Shown in pieces: positions 17,653 to 26,606 of a stretch of DNA of 64,000 bases; position 1 is the stretch's first letter; each line of letters starts with the position of its first letter. Source of the DNA: Bog-756 sp963727075 (GTDB lineage Bacteria; Actinomycetota; Acidimicrobiia; Acidimicrobiales; RAAP-2). The stretch is taken from NCBI GenBank assembly GCA_963727075.1, contig CAVSET010000006.1, positions 1,674,001 to 1,738,000 on the forward strand, written 5' to 3'. The notes under the pieces were generated by a model, which was not told the DNA's origin, did no database searches, and saw only the letters and a list, made by a program, of their open reading frames with translations. The translations under genes and the position numbers were made by a program.

Positions 17653-18127
17653 TTACCGACCAAACAATAGGACGCTTCCCGGCTCGTTCGTCTCAAATGC
17701 GCGGGGCCTGACGCAGATTTCAACCGAAACCTTCTCGCCCATCGAGATGAGGGAATTCGTACTGGTAGCGACCGATCCTGCCAACTCAAACTCTCGCATC
17801 CCGACAGGGCATGACCGAGAGGCCCGTCCCCGCTCATCGCCGGTAATCGGTGGACCCACTGTTGCTGTCGTCCAGCTTGTGAAGGATCCGTTCGCCCATG
17901 CAACTTGCCCGCAAGTCTCGTTGAACGAAGACACCGTTCCCGAACCACTATTCGCTCTGGTCGGGTGGCAGTTACCAACGGTTCCTGTCCCGTCACGAAG
18001 CCCACTGACAGGTCCTTACACGCACCGTGTGCGTCGCCGCTTCCGCTGGCCCTGAGACTGCCGTGGGAACAATCAGCGCTGGAACGAGCAGAGTCGCCCA
18101 AAGCAATGCGGAGAATCGTCGTTCCAT
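17653..18127 (-). pseudogene. Secreted Cys-containing protein, frameshifted
   Basis: From ATG at 18127 (GGAGG 5 nt upstream) the first frame gives an evident signal peptide, MERRFSALLWATLLVPALIV, then PTAVSGPAEAATH and a stop shortly after. A frame change at about 18005 opens a reading with GTVGNCHP, SSFNETCGQVAW and VSVEICVRP, ending at 17653. The split signal peptide and Cys-bearing mature part fit one small exported protein of about 157 aa with a single 1-nt indel. Function is unknown. Confidence 0.5.
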
Positions 18128-18237
18128 TTCGTCCTCCAGGCAAACTTACGCATGTACGAGCTCCTTGAGGACAGCTCGCTCCATGCCTCTCGGACGGTAT
18201 CGCAAACCTGACCTGCCCCCGATAACGGATCCACGAC

Positions 18238-19092
18238 CTATGTGAGTCCAGCTCGGTTGTCAGAGCACCGCTTGGCGAACTCAGCCGGCGTGAGCTGACC
18301 GAGGGCCGAGTGGGGTCTGTAGGTGTTGTACTCGATCCGGAAGTCCTCGGCCAGCACCTGGGCCTCGAGGAGGGTCTGGAAGGCCTCGACGTTCAAGAGC
18401 TCGTCTCGGAGCTTGCCGTTGAAGGACTCGATGAAGGGGTTCTCCCAGGGGCTACCCGGCTCGATGTAGGCGGTGCCGGCCGAGGAGAACCGGCACCAGT
18501 CCCGGAGGGCGTTGGCGGTGAGCTCGGGGCCGTTGTCCATCCGCAGGTACTCGGGCGTGCCCCGCTGGGCGGCCAGTCGGTCGAGGACCTTGACGGTGTC
18601 ATCGGCGGTGATCGAGCGGCGGACGTCGATCGAGAGGGCCTCCTTGGTGAACTCGTCGGTGATGTTCAAGAGCTTGAGGGTCCTGAAGTTGGTGGTCTGG
18701 TCGAACTGGTAGTCGATGGCCCAGACGTGGTTGGGGTGGGTGGCCCGCAGGCGGGTGCCCGAGATGGTCGAGATCCCCACCCTCGAGCGCTTCTTGGCCT
18801 GCTTCAGGACCCGAAGTCCCTCGTCACGGCACAGGCGCTGGATGCGCTTGTGGTTGACGCAGTAGCCCTCCCGGCGCAGGATCGTGGTCATCCGGCGATA
18901 GCCGTAGCGGGGGTGGGCCCGGGCCAGGTCTCTCAGCCTGGCCCGGAGGTGTTCTTCTTCTGTGCCCGGCACCGGGGCGGCCCGGCGCTGGGTGGAACGG
19001 GGCTGGGAGATGGCCCGGCACGCCCGACGCTCGGAGATCGCCAGGCGATCTATGAGCATCGTCACCGCCTGGCGGCGGCGTGCCGGGCTCAC
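18238..19092 (-). CDS. IS3-family transposase OrfB (DDE catalytic part)
   Basis: 284 aa. An HTH_21-like region (HPRYGYRRMTTILRREGYCVN) precedes the rve integrase core. Catalytic residues are visible as AIDYQF (D), RMDNGPEL (D) and ENPFIESFNGKLRDE (E, 35 residues from the second D). The GTG start overlaps the orfA stop (GTGA). A slippery heptamer upstream makes an OrfAB fusion by -1 frameshifting the likely active transposase. The reading is complete and uninterrupted, so this copy could be functional. Confidence 0.93.
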   Translation of the reverse strand: MSPARRRQAVTMLIDRLAISERRACRAISQPRSTQRRAAPVPGTEEEHLRARLRDLARAHPRYGYRRMTTILRREGYCVNHKRIQRLCRDEGLRVLKQAKKRSRVGISTISGTRLRATHPNHVWAIDYQFDQTTNFRTLKLLNITDEFTKEALSIDVRRSITADDTVKVLDRLAAQRGTPEYLRMDNGPELTANALRDWCRFSSAGTAYIEPGSPWENPFIESFNGKLRDELLNVEAFQTLLEAQVLAEDFRIEYNTYRPHSALGQLTPAEFAKRCSDNRAGLT

Positions 19093-19376
19093 CAGTTTCC
19101 CTTGGCCACCTCTTTGAGTGCGGCGTTGTCGAGGGTCAGGTCGGCCACGATCCGCTTCAGCTGGGAGTTCTCCCGCTCGAGCTCCTTCAGGCGCTTGGCG
19201 TCGTCGGCCTTCATGCCCCCGTACTGGTTCCGCCAGCGGTGATAGGTCTGCTCAGAGACCTCGAGGTGCTTGGCCACGGTGGCCAGGTCAGCGCCATCGG
19301 CCAGGAGCTTGTCGGCTTCTCGTAGCTTGCGGACGATCTGCTCGGGGGTGTGTTTGCGGTGTTGCACTGTCTTCAT
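19089..19376 (-). CDS. IS3-family OrfA (DNA-binding part of transposase)
   Basis: About 95 aa from ATG at 19376 (MKTVQHRKHTPEQIVRKLRE). It has the HTH segment (VAKHLEVSEQTYHRWRNQYG) and a leucine-zipper-like helix (RLKELERENSQLKRIVADLT) typical of IS3 OrfA. Near the end the codons aaG GGA AAC form GGGAAAC (reverse strand of 19095-19101), a classic -1 slippery heptamer placed correctly before the TGA. A GTG 9 nt after GGAGG is an alternative start. Confidence 0.9.
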   Translation of the reverse strand: MKTVQHRKHTPEQIVRKLREADKLLADGADLATVAKHLEVSEQTYHRWRNQYGGMKADDAKRLKELERENSQLKRIVADLTLDNAALKEVAKGNW

Positions 19377-19737
19377 CCTCCTTCCGCCCACCATGGTGGG
19401 CAAGGGGACTCAGACAGGTGGTGGATCCACTGAGGGGGGTCGGGTCAAACCTACTCGCATACAGAGCTGATCGTTCTGGCTGTCTCGTATGTGCTCCGAG
19501 CCGGCTCGTTGAGCACTTCTCGGAGGGAGCGAGCAATAGCAAAGCTGCATGCTCATAGCGGGTTGATCATCAAACGTGTTCCTGTCAGCGTAGAACTGGA
19601 CGTGGTCCATGGGGATCACAGGCAGCGACAATTGCGAAGCCCGACAGGTGCCTACCCGACCGGCATTCAGGAGCACTCTGTTCTGATTCGGCGCACTCCA
19701 CGCGAACCCACCGACCGCCCCTTACACTGGAGGCTCG

Positions 19738-20259
19738 ATGCCCGATCTCCCTGCGGCGACTGAGGCGACCGCATCAACCTCAAGTGCGCTGCCCCAAACG
19801 GGAAACGCGGATGGGGTCGGAGTCCACTCCGAAACCGGGACGGGTGGCCGGTCAAGGAGGTTCGGACTTGGGCTCCTCCTCCTCCTTCTCGTGGTGGGAA
19901 TCTCCTTCCTCATTGTGTTCTTCGGTGACGTGCGACATTGGCTGGCGCTTCATACGGGAACACTTCATGGTGGGCCGGACCTGTACTACAACTTTTGGTC
20001 CGGTTTCGGTTCCGACTTCGGCGAGGCGACCCTCATCAGTGCGGTCAGCATCGGGGTGTACACAGGAGTCCGGAAGGTCAACTGCCATACCAAAGGGTGT
20101 TGGAGGATTGGCCATCACCCCTTAGACGGCACGCCATATATCTTGTGTCGTCACCACCACCCGGAAGTACCGACCAAGGGTGTTTCGCATGAGCAAATAC
20201 TTGAGCAGCACCGCAGGTATAGAGAAGCCAAGACATCGGTAGGAGCTGAGGAGCGCTAG
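19738..20259 (+). CDS. Two-TM membrane protein with C-terminal Cys/His-rich motif
   Basis: 173 aa; GGAGG lies 4 nt before the ATG at 19738. A disordered N-terminus leads to a first helix (FGLGLLLLLLVVGISFLIVF) and a second (ATLISAVSIGVYTGV). The cytoplasmic tail has NCHTKGCWRIGHHP and CRHHHPEVP, a likely zinc-binding Cys/His cluster. I recall proteins of this layout (WSGFGSDxGE, then NCHTxGCWRIGxH...CxxHHP) from actinobacterial and phage or mobile-element contexts, generally annotated as hypothetical. Function unknown. Confidence 0.7.
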   Translation: MPDLPAATEATASTSSALPQTGNADGVGVHSETGTGGRSRRFGLGLLLLLLVVGISFLIVFFGDVRHWLALHTGTLHGGPDLYYNFWSGFGSDFGEATLISAVSIGVYTGVRKVNCHTKGCWRIGHHPLDGTPYILCRHHHPEVPTKGVSHEQILEQHRRYREAKTSVGAEER

Positions 20260-20714
20260 ACGCCGATATGGCGTCGTATCAGGCGAGGGCCTTCATCCCC
20301 AGGTGCTGGAGTGGGTTACCCACACACCGGCGGCCAGTACTCGCGGCTCCAGCACCCCTGACTCGACCAGCCACTTCAAGCGCTCGGTGGGCACCTTTGG
20401 GTGGCTCCACCTGGGATGCAAGGGGACGTGCGCGAAGGTCTTGCGTGCGCTTGGAACGGAAAGGATGAAACATGGCTCAACCAAAGATCGTCTCGGCCGA
20501 GGAATGGCAGGCCGCGCGAGATGCACTCCTGAACGCCGAGAAAGAAGCCACTCGGACGCTGGACGCGCTTGCCGCGCGACGTCGCCGCCTGCCGATGGTC
20601 AAGTTCAACACCAATTATCTCTTCGACACATCGGCAGGTGGCCGGGTCCCCCTGAGATGAGCCACCCACTGTGCGAGTCCGATGCTCCAAAATGGAGCAA
20701 GGAGGACTGCACGC

Positions 20715-20993
20715 ATGAAGAACCGCCGGCATTCGCCCGAGCAGATCATCAGGAAGCTGGCTGAGGGCGACAAGCTCCTCAACCAGGGCCAGACCGTCGA
20801 GGAGGTCAGCCGCCACCTCGAGATCACCGAGTCCACCTGGCATCGGTGGAAGAACCAGTACGGCGGCATGAAGGCCGACGATGCCAAGCGGCTGAAGGAG
20901 CTGGAGAAGGAGAACCAGCGCCTGAAGCGGATCGTGGCCGACCAGGCGTTGGACATCGACATGTTGAAGTTCCTCGCCGAGGGAAAATTCTGA
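20715..20993 (+). CDS. IS3-family OrfA
   Basis: About 92 aa from ATG at 20715 with GGAGG 9 nt upstream (MKNRRHSPEQIIRKLAEGDK). The helix-turn-helix (VSRHLEITESTWHRWKNQYG) and zipper helix (RLKELEKENQRLKRIVADQA) parallel copy 1. The codons gaG GGA AAA at 20981-20987 form the slippery heptamer GGGAAAA just before the TGA at 20991-20993, as expected for programmed -1 frameshifting into orfB. Confidence 0.9.
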   Translation: MKNRRHSPEQIIRKLAEGDKLLNQGQTVEEVSRHLEITESTWHRWKNQYGGMKADDAKRLKELEKENQRLKRIVADQALDIDMLKFLAEGKF

Positions 20994-21847
20994 CCCCGGA
21001 CCGCCGACGGAAGGCCGTTGTAAGGCCCTACGAGAGCAGTTCGGGGTGTCCGAGCGACGGGCCTGTCGGCTCACCGGCCAGCCCCGGTCCACCCAACGCT
21101 TGCCTCCTCCCGCTCCCGACGACGAGGAATTGGCCCTGCGGGCGTTCCTCCGGGACTTCTCGCGGCGCCGTCCCCGGTGGGGTTGGCGACGGGCCGCCAC
21201 TGCCGCCAGGAAGGCGGGCTGGAGTGGTCAACAACAAGCGGATCCACCGCCTGTGGCGGGCAGAAGGCCTGCGTGTGCCCTACAGGAAGAGGAAGAAGCC
21301 CCTCCGGGGCATCGGGGTGGCGGTCGGTGCCTTCTCACCCATCCGGCCCAACGTCGTCTGGGCCCTCGACTTCCAGTTCGACCAGACGACCGACGGAAGG
21401 ATGTTGAAGCTCTTGAACGTGATCGACGAGTACACGAGGGAGTGTCTGGCCATCGACGTCGGACGGTCCATCGATGCCGACGGGGTGGTGCGATGTCTCG
21501 ATCGCTTGAGGGCAGAGCGAGGAGCTCCGGTCTATGTCCGCTTCGACCACGGTCCCGAGTTCATCGCCTACGCCGTGTCCGATTGGTGCCGGTTCAACGG
21601 CACCGACACTGTGTTCATCGACCCAGGATCGCCGTGGCAGAACGCCTGGATCGAATCGTTCAACGGTCGTCTACGTGACGAGTACCTGAACGGCCAGCTC
21701 TTCGAGTCCCTGCTCGAGGCCCGGGTCCTTCTTGAAGATTGGAGAATCGACTACAACATCAACAGGCCACACAGCGCACACGGCTGGCTTACCCCGGTCG
21801 AGTTCGTCGAGGCTTGGCTCAACCAACAACAGCTGACACTCGCATAG
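20985..21847 (+). pseudogene. IS3-family OrfB, two frameshifts
   Basis: The reading entered by -1 shift from orfA (KILTPDRRRKAVV) is lost at about 21025. The next segment (ALREQFGVSERRACRLTGQ ... RRAATAARKAGW) lies one frame over, and at about 21220 it returns to the original frame for VVNNKRIHRLWRAEGLRVP to the end. The catalytic core is readable: WALDFQF (D), RFDHGPEF (D, with the usual N replaced by H) and QNAWIESFNGRLRDE (E). Two small indels mean no complete OrfB is made from this copy. Confidence 0.88.
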
Positions 21848-22338
21848 CAAGTGGATCATCTATCGGGATCCGGCCAGCAGGCCCAAAGACACTGGCTGAC
21901 CTATTCGCCGGCCGAGATCAACTCGTGATCTATCAGTTCATGGACCTTGGCCCCGAGGACTTCTGTCCCGGCTGCACCAAGTTCACCAGCACCGTGACGG
22001 ATTTGGACAGGCTGGCCGGCGCCGGGGTGAGTTGGGTCAACGTTTCAGACATGCCGTTGCGTCAGATCGAGGACTACAAGGTTCGGATGGGCTGGACGGT
22101 TCCGTTCGTTTCCTCGCATGGCACCTCGTTCTCCGCAGACTGCGGCGCGGGCAACGGCTTCATGCTGAGCGTGTTTCTCCGAGATGCCTCTGACGTCTAC
22201 CGCACATACAGCACCACCTCACGTGGCGTCGACCGGCTGGTCTTTGTCCACAACATCCTCGACCTGTGCCCGTACGGCCGACAGGAAGTATGGGAGGACT
22301 CCCCGCCTGGCTGGCCGCAACACCCCACCTATGGGTAG

Positions 22339-22903
22339 ACGAGCCCAAGCTAGAGTTGGTGCCGTTCGCGGCGATCCCCAGACGACGAATCCGGCGATCT
22401 GTCGTTACTTACTGATGCTGCGGTGTCGTCGGCGTGGGTCGTTGCCATTCGTTGCCGCATCGGACGCACTGACCCAGCAACCCAGGTCCGACGCGTCCGA
22501 TGCCACCGCGGCAGACCTTCTGTGGAGCCCAGTTCAATCTGCATGAGAGTCGGCTCCACGCTCACCGTCACCTTCATTTCCAGTGGCGGGTGGAGCGGCT
22601 ACGGCCAATGGAGCAGTTGGCCACCCACCATCTCCGAGAGCTCGATTCTGCGCGGGGTCTCCGGGAGGTCATCACGCAAGAAGGCCACGGCGGTGTTCCG
22701 GGCGTCAGGGACCGGTGTGGCAACTGTCACAGCTTCGATTGACGTGAGATGCGCCCCGATTGAAACGAGCCCGTGCACAGTCCCTCCGGAGGACTCCACA
22801 ACCTCATCGTGACCGTTGTCCCGGCTTGATGCGCAGACCTAGACCCCATCCACCAGGCCGCTTTGCCATAGGAAGCGGTCCACTGAACGGGGTCAAGGCC
22901 TTC
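22339..22903. other. Region between DUF899 and the island left end, 565 bp
   Basis: No gene that I can support. Several overlapping frames are open but have random composition and no family blocks. It is chromosome just outside the left attachment repeat. Confidence 0.45.
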
Positions 22904-22950
22904 GAGCAGTCCCAACGGGGTTCGAACCCGTGTCTCCACCTTGAGAGGGT
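22904..22950. repeat. Left attachment repeat (47 bp, partial tRNA-Glu)
   Basis: Begins GAGCAGTCCCAACGGGGTTC and ends TTGAGAGGGT; every base matches 52793-52839. It covers the T-arm and anticodon region of tRNA-Glu on the minus strand but not the rest of the tRNA, so it is the duplicated partial copy left by integration. Confidence 0.95.
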
Positions 22951-22969
22951 TACCAAAGTGGAGCCTCCT

Positions 22970-23070
22970 ACCAGCGGAAATGTCGACTGATCTGGATTTT
23001 CAGTGTCCAATAGTTAGTGCTCTTACGCACTGCATTTCGATGTCTCGCGGACAAATACGGACAGATTTCG
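22970..23070. repeat. Dispersed ~100-bp repeat, copy A
   Basis: Starts ACCAGCGGAAATGTCGACTG, has ...TTTTCAGTG... in the middle and ends near CGCGGACAAATACGGACAG. It resembles 44518-44613 and 45809-45905. It directly follows the left attachment repeat, so it may be the island-end sequence of which the other two are relics. No coding role is seen. Confidence 0.6.
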
Positions 23071-23095
23071 GTCCCCCCACCGCTCCCCTATTTTG

Positions 23096-24099
23096 CTAGC
23101 CGCCAGTCTGATGATGCCGAGTTCTAGCGTGTGGATCAACCTCAGCCCCAGAAGGATCGACGTGGATGATCGCTTCGGAGAGATTCGACACACTGTGCAG
23201 GAGTTCGTGGTGGGCCACCTCGGCGATCTCGTGAGCCTTGGTGACGGACAGACTCCCCTCGACGCTGAGCCGCACCTGGGCCAGGAGTCGGTGCCCGGCC
23301 CACCGGGCCCGAACCTCCGTGACTGACACCGCGCCCTCCACTGCCCCGACGACGGTTGAGATTCGTAGGACGGTGGCCGCGTCAACGGCATCGAGTAGGC
23401 GTTGCCCAACACTGCGGACAGCTTGGTAGCCGACAATGACGATGGCGGCGGTGATCACCAGTCCCACGACCGCATCGGCCCACTGCGCTCCGAGGGCGAC
23501 GGCGACAGCGCCGACGAGCACCAGGATGGAGGTCACCCCATCGGTTCGGGCGTGGATGCCGTCTGCCTCCAGTGCCGCAGAACCAATGCGACGACCCACT
23601 CTGATCCGATACTGGGCGACTACCTCGTTCCCGACGGCCCCGACGACAGCCGCCACCATCACAAAGCCCAGGTGGTACACCTTCTCTGGATGGAGCAGCC
23701 TGTTGACGGCCTCGTAACCAGCGAATGCCGCAGATGCAGCAATAGAGAGATGACGGCCAAACCTGCGAGATCCTCTGCCTTGCCGTATCCATAGGTGAAG
23801 CGGGTAGTCGGCGCTCTGCGGCTCAGCCGAAAGGCCAGCCAGAGTGGTACGGCGGTCAGTGCGTCAACTCCGTTATGCAGCGTGTCACCCAACAGCGCAA
23901 CGGACCCGCTCGCGACCACGACCAGTGCCTGCACACCTGCCGTCGCCAATAGGAGCGCCAGCGAGATTGCCACGGCCCGGATGCCGTCGCTACTGCCTTC
24001 CAAAGCCTGGTCTAAGGAGTCCTTGGCGTCGTGGGAGTGAGGGGCTATGAGCCCTCGGAGAACACCGGCTAGGCTGTCGTGTCCCGTGGTCATGGTCAT
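23096..24099 (-). pseudogene. Cation diffusion facilitator (CDF) transporter, one frameshift
   Basis: The N-terminal half (from MTMTTGHDSL at 24099) holds VVVASGSVALLGDTLHNGVD, with the first metal-site His/Asp pair, and RFTYGYGKAEDLAGL. At about 23741-23751 the frame changes; the continuation reads IAASAAFAGYEAVNRLLHPE, GIHARTDGVTSI (second HxxxD site) and a C-terminal cytoplasmic domain. Repaired length is about 334 aa, normal for CDF exporters that swap Zn, Fe, Co or Cd for protons. The N-terminal HSHD suggests a metal-binding tail. It opens the island cargo on the minus strand. Confidence 0.85.
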
Positions 24100-24271
24100 G
24101 GCCGTGTGCCTGGTCGTGCTGGTGACCTGGTTCGCACATCGGTCCAGTCTGGTGGCCCACTCTCGCCGTTGCACGTTGCGGACGGTTCGCAACCGCCTGG
24201 TCTTTGCAGCGGGTGGGTAGGCGGCGCTTATCTCCTGCCTTCGACTGGCACATTCGGGATACCCGAGACGG

Positions 24272-24832
24272 TCAGGCCACCGCAAGAACGTCGAACATCC
24301 CAGCGGCATAGTGCCAGGGCTGATCGCAGACCAACTCGTAGCGACCTGGCTTCAGCGTCACCGTCGTCCATCCGGTGGCCCCGGGGCTGATGCCATCACC
24401 GGTGCCCGCTCCGCAGGATCGGGACGCCTCACCGAGACTCTGCGACTCGTCGATCTTCCCATCGGTACCCGTAGGCCGGGTGCCGGGACCGTCGGCCGGG
24501 AGGGGCAGGATGACCAGTTCGTGGACCAATGCCCCCGTGTTGGTCACGACGAAGGAGACCGGGCCTGCCTGCACGCTGTTGGGGCTGGCAACCAGGGTGG
24601 CCCGCATTGGGGCCTGGCCCATCATCATGTCACCGGCATCCGTGACTTGGACATCGACGGTGGTGCCGGACAAGGTGGGTGTCGAGCAGGAAATGGCACC
24701 GTAGGCACCATTCACAGTCGTCGAGGTGCCCCAGGTCCCGAGGGCGATGACCGCCCCGGTTCCGACCAGAAGCGCCACACCGGCGACGATCAATGCGGTG
24801 ATCAGGCTGCGATGGGTTGGAGGGGTGCTCAC
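24272..24832 (-). CDS. Membrane-anchored cupredoxin-domain protein
   Basis: 186 aa. The N-terminal hydrophobic helix (LITALIVAGVALLVGTGAVI) is an uncleaved anchor or signal. The C-terminal half is a cupredoxin fold with a blue-copper-like ligand set: His in GALVHELVI, then Cys, His and Met in ELVCDQPWHYAAGM. It faces the exterior and may bind copper or transfer electrons. GTG start overlaps the stop of the SHOCT gene upstream (GTGA), so the two form an operon. Metal-efflux genes on both sides suggest a metal-handling role. Confidence 0.82.
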   Translation of the reverse strand: MSTPPTHRSLITALIVAGVALLVGTGAVIALGTWGTSTTVNGAYGAISCSTPTLSGTTVDVQVTDAGDMMMGQAPMRATLVASPNSVQAGPVSFVVTNTGALVHELVILPLPADGPGTRPTGTDGKIDESQSLGEASRSCGAGTGDGISPGATGWTTVTLKPGRYELVCDQPWHYAAGMFDVLAVA

Positions 24833-25107
24833 TCGGACCCCTCAATCAGGGACCGTCGGCGGGCGTACTCCTCCTCATCGATCTCCCCCCGGGCGAACCG
24901 CTCGCTGAGGATGTCCAGCGCACCTGGACTCGGCGGTGGACCTGTTGGCCCGGAGGAAGGGGGTGCAGCTACCGGCGGGGAACCCTGATGGCGCAACAGA
25001 GTGACAATGATCCAGGCCAGGGCGCCGAAAAAGACGGCCATGGCGACGATCATCAGGATCCACAGCCCCCAGTGGTCGCCCCCGTAGCCGTATCCGTAGT
25101 GCACCAT
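24829..25107 (-). CDS. Small membrane protein with SHOCT domain
   Basis: 92 aa. The start is MVHYGYGYGGDHWG, followed by one membrane helix (LWILMIVAMAVFFGALAWII). A Pro-rich linker leads to the SHOCT motif ALDILSERFARGEIDEEEYA at the C-terminus. SHOCT is a short oligomerisation motif found in many bacterial membrane proteins. It is coupled by a 4-bp overlap to the cupredoxin gene. Confidence 0.88.
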   Translation of the reverse strand: MVHYGYGYGGDHWGLWILMIVAMAVFFGALAWIIVTLLRHQGSPPVAAPPSSGPTGPPPSPGALDILSERFARGEIDEEEYARRRSLIEGSE

Positions 25108-25233
25108 TCCAATGTCGCCTTGACGGGCGAGAGTAAGCAGAGGCGAAAGTCACCTCTTTCGGGTGCCCGATACCGCCTAGTCGCCGTCTGTCATCACACA
25201 TGGCCCATCGGCACTTCTGACACACCCTGGTGG

Positions 25234-25704
25234 TCAGTGGGTGAATGCCTCCCGTGCCTCCCGAATGGCGTAATACAAGAGCACATACCCGGCGAGAAAA
25301 TCGGCCCACCAACAGCCCAGAAGGGCGTTGAATATCAGCCCCACCAACACTGCTGTTGCCAGGATTTCGTCGATCAGGGTGATACGACCCTCCCATCTGT
25401 ACTGAGCACAGGGGTTCCCAAACGCCGCTCCGGTCTTCACCTTGCCCGCCGCCAGAGCGAACATCACCCCAGCAGTGACTCCCGTCCAGACGATTCCGAG
25501 CGGGCTGTGTCGGGGGTGGAATCCGAGCGCAAGGACGGCGGTGCTCTGGATGACCACGTAGACCGCCAATCCCACGAATGCGAACCCGATCAGCCGCATT
25601 GTCCGTTGTCGGCGTTCCTGCGCAACGTCGGCGAGTTCCCAGAGCACGACCGTCGAGGCACCAATCTCGATGAGGCTGTCGAGTCCGAGCCCTGCCAGTG
25701 CCAC
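25234..25704 (-). pseudogene. Cation transporter (CDF-related), 5'-truncated
   Basis: About 156 aa from the GTG at 25704. GLGLDSLIEIGASTVVLWEL and GCWWADFLAGYVLLYYAIRE are hallmark blocks of CDF-related cation transporters. The usual first about 50 residues (two helices) are absent. In frame, only about 16 more codons (ending IEAQF) are open before a stop, so the 5' end seems lost. Remaining helices are intact and contain the GLDS metal-site Asp. Probably nonfunctional unless a shorter form works. Confidence 0.65.
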
Positions 25705-25813
25705 AAACTGGGCCTCAATAGCTGCCGTCGGTCGTGTCCGAACGCATCAGACTGTGGGGATCGCATAGAACTAGAGGTGCATCCTGCGGTCACACGCTAG
25801 AGAGGACGTTGCC

Positions 25814-26396
25814 GTGTCTGTTCCGACAGAGAGTGAGGTTCGATCTTGGACTCCTGATGGACGAGCCAGAGTCGCTCGTTTCCTAGATCAGCTTGTCGAG
25901 CGGCCGACCGGAAGCTCGGGCGTTATCAGGAGGCGAAGGCTCTCCATGGTGGCTGCTGCTGTCGGCGCACTCGTGATGCTGCCGTGGATCGGCTATCTGG
26001 CTTCCACACTGCCACTCGCCGAGTCGGGCGGTGCTTGGCGGGTTGCCTGGGTCGGGATTCGACATCCTGCTAGCCCTGGTCCTCATGACAACAGCGTGGC
26101 TCGGATTCCACCGCCGACAGGTGGCGATCCTCGGTCTGCTGGTGGCGTCGACGATGCTCGTCACCGACGCGTGGTTTGACGTTGCGCTCTCCTTTGGAAC
26201 TCGGGAGCAGTGGGGGGCGATCCTCAGCGCCGCATTCCTTGAGATTCCGTTCGCGGTCCTCCTCGCAAGTAGTGCCATCTCAATCCTTCAGCGAACGTCC
26301 TCAACCGTCGCACGGTTGCGGGGGCACGAGGGACCACCACCTTCGCTCTGGCATCAGCACTTTCTCGTCTCTCCGCCCCCAGCCAAGAGCAGTTGA
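25814..26396 (+). pseudogene. Multi-TM membrane protein of unknown function, frameshifted
   Basis: The first frame, from 25814, has a soluble start and a helix (MVAAAVGALVMLPWIGYLAS) followed by GGAWRVAWVG. One extra base at about 26056 moves the continuation to another frame: FDILLALVLMTTAWLGFHRR, LGLLVASTMLVTDAWFDVAL and a helix near LEIPFAVLLAS. Together they give a four-helix protein of about 190 aa of a type I recognise from actinobacteria as uncharacterised. WxxTWVGFD..RRQ and DAWFDV are the recurring blocks. Confidence 0.65.
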
Positions 26397-26483
26397 GTGG
26401 AGCCGTCAGCGGCGGGACCAATCGGTCGGGGAGTTCTCATCGAAGGCTGGAAAGCCGCTGACCTGGCGTATTCGACGTGTGCC

Positions 26484-26511
26484 CGGACTCGACTCGCCCG
26501 TCGGACTGGCA
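26484..26511. repeat. 28-bp exact repeat of a Nudix-gene segment
   Basis: CGGACTCGACTCGCCCGTCG plus eight more bases are identical to 30271-30298, where they encode GLDSPVGLA of the Nudix gene. Here they lie in a short noncoding stretch before a TAG. Probably the tip of a lost gene copy. Confidence 0.7.
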
Positions 26512-26606
26512 GTCGTATAGCGACGCAGGGCCCAGACAAAGGCACTCAGGCTGATTAGCACCAGTCGTGGCCTGAACTGATTCGGCCACGAGCCCGACGG
26601 GTACCG

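Larger units (their letters stand above)
18209..19447 (-). mobile_element. IS3-family insertion sequence, copy 1 (about 1239 bp)
   Basis: Long imperfect terminal inverted repeats run inward from both ends. The left end begins TGACCTGCCCCCGATAACGG; the right end, read inward, begins TGACCCGACCCCCCTCAGTG; both continue with matching GATCCAC and GAGTCC blocks. The 4-bp duplication AACC flanks the element (18205-18208 and 19448-19451). It carries orfA and orfB on the minus strand. Length and ends match the second IS3 element at 20639-21876, so the two belong to one subgroup. Confidence 0.9.
20639..21876 (+). mobile_element. IS3-family insertion sequence, copy 2 (1238 bp) inside DUF899 gene
   Basis: The terminal inverted repeats are about 40 bp and imperfect. 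The left end starts TGGCCGGGTCCCCCTGAGAT; the right end, read inward, starts TGGCCGGATCCCGATAGATG; both continue to a shared TGCGAGT block. The 5-bp target duplication GCAGG is at 20634-20638 and 21877-21881. It carries orfA and a damaged orfB. The exact ends are confirmed because excision restores the DUF899 reading frame. Confidence 0.95.
20472..22338 (+). pseudogene. DUF899 (thioredoxin-like) gene split by an IS3 insertion
   Basis: The 5' part (20472-20638) gives MAQPKIVSAEEWQAARDALL ... NTNYLFDTSAG. The 3' part (21882-22338) resumes with PKTLADLFAGRDQLVIYQFM, then CPGCTKFTSTV, WVNVSDMPL, SSHGTSFSADCG and ends PPGWPQHPTYG. Removing the IS plus one copy of its 5-bp target repeat (1243 bp) joins the two parts in the same frame, giving about 207 aa with no other lesion. 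DUF899 proteins are thioredoxin-fold, with CPGC in the place of the redox CxxC. The insertion truncates the protein after about 55 residues, so the gene is dead here, but recently so. Confidence 0.92.

Noticed and set aside
22904..22950. A second tRNA-Glu gene
   Set aside because: Only the 3' portion is present; no D-arm or 5' acceptor strand follows, so it is an attachment repeat.
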